From contig NC_086257.1 of assembly GCF_021018805.1 (NCBI RefSeq), positions 16,054,693 through 16,118,692 on the forward strand: a DNA stretch of 64,000 nt, given 5' to 3'. The translations under genes were made by a program, and so were the position numbers. This stretch comes from Prinia subflava (Eukaryota > Chordata > Aves > Passeriformes > Cisticolidae). Shown here piece by piece: positions 57,500 through 64,000 of this stretch. The stretch's first letter is position 1. Every line of letters begins with the position of its first letter. The notes beneath the pieces are model-generated. The model was not told the DNA's origin, searched no databases, and saw only the letters and a list, made by a program, of their open reading frames with translations.

Positions 57500-58520
57500 G
57501 TGCCCCCCATCAGGTCTGCAGCCAGCCCGGGATTCCGTGCCCTGCGGCACAACTGCGCTGTCCCCAGCCCCTGCACCCCGCCTGCAGCGCTGCTTCCCAG
57601 CGCCCCCCGCCCCTCCCCGGGCACAGGCCGATGTGCCACTCATTCCTCCCAAGGACACTGTCCCTGGAGAAGGCGCTGCTGGAAGCGGTTGCCAGCACCC
57701 AGCGGGCCCCCGCGGCCCCGGCATCGCCCCCCGGCATCGCCCCCCGGCATCGCCCCCCGGCATCGCCCCCCGGCATCGCCCCCCGGCATCGCCCCCCGGC
57801 ATCGCCCCCCGGCATCGCCCCCCGCCCGCTGTACCTGCTCCTCCCGGCCGCCAGGAGGCGCGGTGCCAGAGGGGCGCTGCGCCGCTCCCCGGCGCGGGCG
57901 TCTGTGCCCTGGGCTGGGCGGAGCTGCTGCTCATGCGCGGGCCCGGCTGGGGGCGGTCCGGTCTGAGGGAGGCGGCCATGAACGCGTTCGGGGCTGCGGC
58001 ACCGCTCCCGGGCTCCTCGGCCGCGGCGGGGACCCGGCACGGCGGCGGCGAGAGCCTGGAGAAGATCGACATGTCCCTGGGTGAGGAGCAGGGCTGGGGC
58101 GGCCGCTGTGGGCAACCGGGCGGGGGGCTCGGGCTGAACCAAGCGCCGGGGACGGGGAGGGGCGGAAGGAACCAACGGGGCTGTGCCGGGCACCGGCGCG
58201 GGCGGAACCAACGCGGGCGGGGGGTGGGGAGGGGAAAGGGCGGGACCCTCCCACAGCGAGAGCGCGGGAGGGGCGAGGGTGGCGCCGGGGTCCGAGCACG
58301 GGGCTCAGTCCCGTCTGTCACCGGGAGCACCGGAATCCGGGGATCGCCATCCTTGGCGGGAAAGAGCCGGGGCCCTTTTGTGTCGCTTGGTGGTCTGAGC
58401 AGGTCGCAGACCGGGGCATTGCCTGCGTTTGGCCCAGTGAGGCTCTCAGTATTCGGGCCTTAGGCCGGCTGGCCCTCGAGGGCCACCCTGGCCTCGCCTG
58501 GCGCTCGTAACTACAGGAAT
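57500..58520. promoter_or_regulatory. FYTTD1: CpG-island promoter of FYTTD1
   Basis: A GC- and CpG-rich block surrounds FYTTD1 exon 1, starting right where the CR1 fragment ends. There is no TATA box. Its long open frames on both strands reflect base composition rather than coding. Confidence 0.75.
57720..57823. repeat. 13-bp minisatellite GGCATCGCCCCCC (8 units) upstream of FYTTD1
   Basis: Eight exact or near-exact 13-bp units start at 57720, 57733, 57746, 57759, 57772, 57785, 57798 and 57811. The minus strand therefore carries regularly spaced runs of six G. The array ends about 155 bp before the FYTTD1 ATG, inside its CpG island. Confidence 0.95.
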
Positions 58521-61191
58521 GGGTGAGGCTTGGTGGGCTCTCAGCTGGCCTGGCCTTTTTATTCCTCTCAGGTTTGGAAGTCGGCAGTGGCAAGTATCCC
58601 GTCTAACTTCTTTGCAGTATAAAACCAGTCACACCAAGCATGACGTCGCCTCTACCCCGCAGTTTCCTGTGACAGTCTGCCCCCTTGTCCCCTGCCCTCC
58701 TGTTGCGGGGTGTGTGTTTTAGGAAGTTGCACAGACTCATTACAAACCTGCAGAGCTGGTCTCTGCAGCGTGTCTGAGAAACTAACATCCACACTGTAGA
58801 TACTTCAGTGAGGATTTCAGAGAAGTTCTGTTCTGGTGCCATGTACTGAGTCCCCTTAACAGTCAGGGACAATTTGGTGTGTTCGTGGACTGCATCCTCC
58901 AGTTTACTTCTATTAGAAAAAAAAATAATTGGTTTTGTACACTCTTAAGACTGCTCTGTATTACTACCAGAGCATGATAGATTGGTGCTATCAGGCGATT
59001 TTGTTTAAAAAGCAGAATCACAGTGTGAACTGAAATTATTAATGGTGGATTTGGCCTCTTTGTGGGCCACTGTAAAATAAGAGGATTTGTACAATTTCTG
59101 TAAATAATTCAGTGGAGTTCTTTGGGCAATGGAGGTAACTTATAAAATGACATTTAGAGTTTGTCTGAATGTAGAGTAGTGCTACGCATTTGTTGAAAAC
59201 TAAATCTGCTTTTACGCATTGCATACAATCTTTGTTTTCAGGGTTGCTGATAGAGTTGTTGATCCTGGCTTGTTGTATTTCCACATATTCTAATGTTTCC
59301 TGGCTAAATTAACCTTTCAGTCAGTCACTGCTACATGTCCTGGCCATTAACTAATAGCAGACTGCAAAGAGCTGTTGTATCCATGAGGATGTTGTTCTAA
59401 AGTGGTGTTGTGAAGTGAGTGTGTCCCTCTGCTTCTTTGGGTGTGTGAGAATGTTTTCTCCCCAGCTGCTGTCCCCAGGCAAAGGCTGTGTCAGGTATAA
59501 CCAAAGAGAAGCTGCAGTCCCACATCAGTGTGATATCAAAGAGACTGACATGACCTTAATCTAGGAAATTCTCATACAGTAATAAAGATTAAACATGCTT
59601 TGGTTGTGTTAGGAGCTTCCAGTTTGATACTGTTCCCTGATAACTCTGCTGTTCTAGCTGTAACTGTGGTCTCTGATGTCATGCATGATAGAAGACTGAT
59701 TCAGTGTGGCTCCTTTAACAAATGCATGAAGTCCCAAATGTCCTTCATTTACCCAAATAAGAGAATAGCTGAAACTTCTTTTGTTTAAAAAGTTGTAACC
59801 TTGTGTGCAGTGACTTGCAAAAATCGGATTTGAGACAAAACAGATGAACTGTGAAGCATGAATCTGTGTTCGAAGTGGCTTTGGATTCCTTTGTGTATAA
59901 AAGGATAGTCTGGAATCCTTGTTCCAGACTTGCTAAAGAAGATTGAGTAGATACCAAACCCTGAGTGACTTCCTATCAGTATTCAGTATTCTTGTCCTAG
60001 TAGATTTTTGCAGCAAGGTGAATTCATTTCCTCTTAGCTTTCCTTTGACAACATGCAAACCATTGGATAACAGTGTTGTGGCTTTTGTTGTTTATGTTTT
60101 TACACTCTTTTTTCTCTTCTACTCCTTATGAGTCCATTTGAACTCAGCCACAAACACAGTAACCCCATTTCCATCTTTCCTTTACTGAAAAAAGACTGTC
60201 CACATATTTAGTGAGGCTCCTTATTGAAACATGACTTTTTTAATCAGTTGTGCTCTCATGATAAAGATGCAGTAAATACAGTTTGACAGTTTCCTTTAAG
60301 GTGTTCTTGTAAACAAGCTGACAGTCAGATAAAAACTGCCACACCCATTACTTTACTCTTCTCTCCTGAGCTGGCTACCAGGTCAGTGAAGGAAATCAAA
60401 CTGGTGTAGCATAATCTGCACTGGACAGACCTGCTGTTCACTTTTCATTAGCTTGTTTCTTACACATATTTTTGAACTGATTAATAACTTGTCTGAGATT
60501 GTTTCCCTAGATTATAGATAAGGTGATTGCTTTGGATTGTAGATTCCTGGGGAGAGATGTCTTGCTTGCTTTTTTCCCCATCATTTCAATCTTGATGAAC
60601 ATCTGAAGATGACTGAAGGCCTGAGTTGTTTCTGTGTGATCTTTTTTAAGTAGCTTAGGATGAAAGAACTAAGGCTGGAATTGACATTTTACGTGAACTC
60701 TGTAAAGTCTGGGCATGAGACTGGATTTACATTTTCTTTAACAGTGTATAAAAACTAATGGAATCATTCAAATTAAAATTTAATGCTGGGCTGAATGCCA
60801 TGATCTTACATGTGTCTTGCCTTTTCTGGATATATGCAAGTGCTTCCCTTTTGCTGGGGCATTGCATTATAAAGTAAGTTCTGTAATACTTTACGGGGAC
60901 TGGATGTTTATAGTGCTAATGTTTCTGGAACCTTAACTTGTATGTGCTGCCTTTGCAGGACTGATTGATCTATCTCCTGTGACTCCAGGCTGTTTGGGGT
61001 TTTTATTCAGTATGTCAAATTTTGTACAGTATGTCAGTTTTTCTTTTTTCTTCTTGTAGATGATATAATCAGGCTGAACAAGAAAGAAGAGAGAAAGCAA
61101 TATTCTCCCAAAATAAAAAGAGGACTTCAGCAGAATCGAGCTCAACAGTTCAGTTCACAAGGCTCCAAGTGGGGAATCCAACAGCAGAAAG
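57978..61191 (+). CDS. FYTTD1: FYTTD1 (UIF) mRNA export adaptor, exons 1-2 (3' exons beyond the window)
   Basis: UIF recruits DDX39B/UAP56 and NXF1 to mRNA for nuclear export. Exon 1 (57978-58080, 103 nt) encodes MNAFGAAAPLPGSS and ends in LEKIDMSL with a phase-1 donor CTGG|GTGAGG. Exon 2 (61060-61191, 132 nt) continues DDIIRLNKKEERKQ and ends SKWGIQQQK, phase 1. The joined LEKIDMSLDDIIRLNKKE (residues 27-44) is the UAP56-binding motif. The N terminus is Ala/Gly-rich. Later exons, which carry the Arg-rich and C-terminal regions, are not found before base 64000, so the gene is truncated by the window edge. Confidence 0.93.
58081..61059 (+). other. FYTTD1: FYTTD1 intron 1
   Basis: A 3-kb intron with a CpG-rich start and an AT-rich remainder. 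The acceptor is preceded by a long T-rich tract (about 61037-61057). No further gene or RNA was recognised. Confidence 0.75.
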
Positions 61192-64000
61192 GTGTGTGTG
61201 TCAAACATAACACAGATTCCACATGATCTTTTTGAGCTGAAAGGTAGCATGATGCAATGTGTGGATTGACATGGTCAGTTCACATGTCTTTCAAACAGTG
61301 TCTTTTGATTATAATTCAGGGTATTTTTAACCTGTTCATACTTTGTTTTATTTCTGATTCAGTGTGAGAAAGTAATTGATGTGTTTGGCCACCAGGGAGC
61401 TTAGATGCTTGAGGGGACTGTCTTTGACTTAAGGAAGAACTGGCTTGTTTTCTGAGTCTTCAAATTAATTTTAATTTTGGAAATTGTGATGATACCTTGC
61501 CTCTTCTCAGAGATGGACAGAACAAGTGCTTATGCCAAAGCCTGTGTATTGGGAGATGTGGAGGCCTTGCCAGAGCTCGGAGCTCTGTGCAAAAGAAAAG
61601 AGTATTTGCTGGTTAGAATTCTCTTTATAGGCCTCCCCAAAGTATCTGTTACTGCAGACTGTGATCCTGGCTCAGGAACATCTAAATGGATAGTGCAGAG
61701 TGTGAGTTGGCTTTTCTTGGAAAGAGCTTGAGGTGCAAAGGAAGTACTGTTTAAACCTTCTTAGGCCAGTGTTTCAACTGTGGAATACAAAAAGGGGAAA
61801 AGTCATACAGGCAGGGAGTGAGGAGAGGAAAAGTGTGCAATAAAAGCTTTGCTGTAGGTTCCCTTGTGTAACTCAACAGTTTTGTATACAATACAGTTTG
61901 TATACAATAACAGTTTTGTACTCAACTTTTTGATAAACAGGAGATGTTTTAAAATTATTCCCAGGCTTTAGTTCAGTACATGGATAGCTCCTGCTTGAAG
62001 TGCAGACTGGTTTTGATTGCAATTAGTTTTGAAAAGTATCTATTTAGTACAGGATGATCAAAATATGGAATAATACTGTCTGATAAGAGAGCTTACCACC
62101 TCAGTATGAGCTAACTAGGTGTTTAGGTTAATACATGTAATTTCTTGTTTAGTAGCATTCCTTTAACACAAAGACATATCTGTCTGGTATACTCACAATG
62201 ATCCCTGTGTTATCTTTGTCTTGCTCACTGTTTGTTGTAGCAGCAGCTCCTCTGTGCCTTAGACACAAATGTCTTTAGGGATCAGTGGAATGTTGTGTTA
62301 CTCAGGGCTCAGAGGAGTTTTGGTTTCTATGCAGGCCCGCACAACAGTTTTACTTGTACATCTCTAATAAATTGGTGACAGGGCTGGAAAAAATTTACAT
62401 TTCTCAGCCCAAGTGTGAGAATATTTGTGTGGGTGAAGAGTAAGTGAATTTAAGTTGTAGACTATCAAACATGTGGGCTCTGTTTATTACTGCAGTTGTC
62501 AAGTGCAATTGGTTATCATCAAAAGAGCACAAAAGAAACAAGTATTAGGATATAGAATTTTAGGAGAAACTTGATCTGTAAACATGAAACTCTAAATACT
62601 ACTGGTTTGGGCAATTACTTTTCCCTCCTGGAACTCTACCAGCTTGTCTGCCTGAATTCTAGGAAAAAGCAAACAATTTCTTTGCAAAATTGCCAGATTT
62701 ATGACATCTTGAAACATTGCAAATAGTTTCAACTGCTCCCTCCTATATAGCCTGGCATATTTTCTCCCATTGAAAACAAACCTCTTACCTTGTTTTTAAG
62801 AAGATGTCATTAAATAGTTGTGAGCATTCTGGTTATTAGTAGGTTACCAGTAGATTTGTTGCTCCTCTGTTGCTATGGAAGTTACTTTGATAAGTAGCAA
62901 ATCCTCTGTGGACAACTGCAGAAACCACAAATGACCACCAGTGCTCAGTTCCTTGTGGTTTCAGAAGTGGCTGCCAAACTATCTGGAAAGAAGTGGGGAA
63001 CTTGAACTGGGATTCTGTGCAGCTTTTGGGGGTAAAAACAGAGAGATGGCCATTGTTCATTTAAATAAAAGTTGTCCTTGGTGATACACAGAATGCAACT
63101 GCACAAAGCCCTGTGCAGCCTGAGCTAACTTGGAGGTTTTCATTTATTTGGATTACAGAGCTCAAGAGGTCCCTTTCAGCCTAACCAACCCTGTTTCTCC
63201 CCTTTTCTCTTGGAAGGGCATTTGCTAACCAGACACAAAATGTGTGCACACAGCAGTTCTCCATGGCAAATTGATCTGAACTGGGTTCTGACCAGTGGCT
63301 TACCTCCTGTCATGGCTCCTGTCTCATGAGGAAGCACAGATTTATTCTCAATGCTGTCAAGTCAGATGTGTTAAAATTAAATGTGTCTGAGGCTGGAGAG
63401 CTGGCCCGTCAGTCTTAAATTTGTTTTGCAGCTTGATGTTTGTGAGAGGAGGTGCTTGGGGACAAAATTGGAGCATGGTCTGAATTCATAGCACAAAGGT
63501 AAATGACTCCAGACAGGGTTAATCAAACCCTGGTACCTGGAGATGCTACAGACCTCAGACTTACGAGTCTTTTATATTCAAAGCTGCTTTCAGTCCTCCA
63601 TTTGTCTGCACTGCAATGCAGACTTCTAATTGAAAACACTTCAAATGTGATATAATTCATGTGCTGTTTAATGTGCTTTTGTGGGCCAGTTGTTATGTTC
63701 TTTCCTCCTAAGTCAGGTCTTGGGAACCACTGATTTAAATAAATAATCTTTGAAGCTGTTTTGGTTTTTTTCAGTTTTAATTTAAACAGGTAATTAAAAG
63801 TTTGGTGAATGGGTAGGAAGCTGAGGGACTCTCTGGTCTGGTTTTATGTTGTTCAGTACTTGATGAAGTTCCATTTCAGAGTATTTTGGTAGTTTTCTGT
63901 GCTAGAAGACTCTTAAGACCTGCAGACATGTCAAATAAGCAATTTTCAACAGCAGTTAATGCAACGAACTAGAGCAAAACTGCTCAGTATGAGAAGCTGA
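61192..64000 (+). other. FYTTD1: FYTTD1 intron 2 (partial)
   Basis: This AT-rich sequence opens with GTGTGTGTG at the exon 2 donor. No segment encoding the expected next FYTTD1 exon was found. A frame at 61477-61731 has no family similarity that I recognise. Confidence 0.65.

Noticed and set aside
57464..58463. Several 200-300-codon frames on both strands around FYTTD1 exon 1
   Set aside because: They are Pro/Ala/Arg/Gly-rich products of the CpG island and the 13-bp minisatellite, not genes.
61477..61731. 84-codon plus-strand frame as FYTTD1 exon 3
   Set aside because: It does not resemble the next FYTTD1 segment (Arg/Gly-rich), and no matching acceptor/donor pair is evident.
63150..63200. 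Short CR1-like phrase (aagaggtccctttcagcctaa)
   Set aside because: Too short and diverged to call as a repeat by eye.

Overview
The window looks like vertebrate nuclear DNA, most likely from a bird. The signs are intron-rich genes with vertebrate splice sites, CpG-island promoters, a 3' fragment of a CR1-type LINE (about 57.04-57.48 kb), a class II CPD photolyase (absent from placental mammals), and a MUC20/MUC4/RUBCN/FYTTD1 neighbourhood whose human counterparts lie together in 3q29. Exon boundaries were set by hand from GT/GC-AG sites, reading phase and remembered family sequences. All internal exon lengths are phase-consistent.

Layout. (1) 1-10.96 kb, minus: the 5' part of MUC4. It has a TATA promoter, a short signal-peptide exon, one giant 4,980-nt mucin exon, then NIDO exons and an AMOP exon. 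The VWD, EGF-like and transmembrane parts would lie beyond base 1. (2) 11.0-15.2 kb: no gene recognised. (3) 15.25-23.24 kb, minus: a tandemly duplicated, MUC20-like mucin locus. The downstream unit is a complete five-exon secreted mucin of 242 aa. The upstream unit has its own signal exon and a 2,877-nt exon dominated by a 33-bp VNTR, but no recognisable 3' exons. (4) 23.89-26.77 kb, plus: a complete nine-exon class II CPD photolyase, head-to-head with the upstream mucin unit. (5) 27.6-53.3 kb, minus: complete RUBCN (Rubicon), 21 coding exons, about 987 aa, converging on the photolyase. (6) 53.4-57.9 kb: spacer with a CR1 insertion. (7) 57.98 kb to the end, plus: the first two coding exons of FYTTD1 (UIF) and part of intron 2.

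Functionally these are unrelated neighbours: epithelial surface mucins (MUC4, MUC20-like), light-driven DNA repair (photolyase), control of autophagy and endosome maturation (RUBCN) and mRNA export (FYTTD1). The least ordinary features are the modular mucin locus with phase-1 symmetric exons, a VNTR and a shifted splice acceptor; a recent 0.85-kb duplication inside MUC4; two GC-AG introns; an apparent 75-nt cassette exon in RUBCN; and repeat-rich promoters. I see no evidence of a wholly new biological system.
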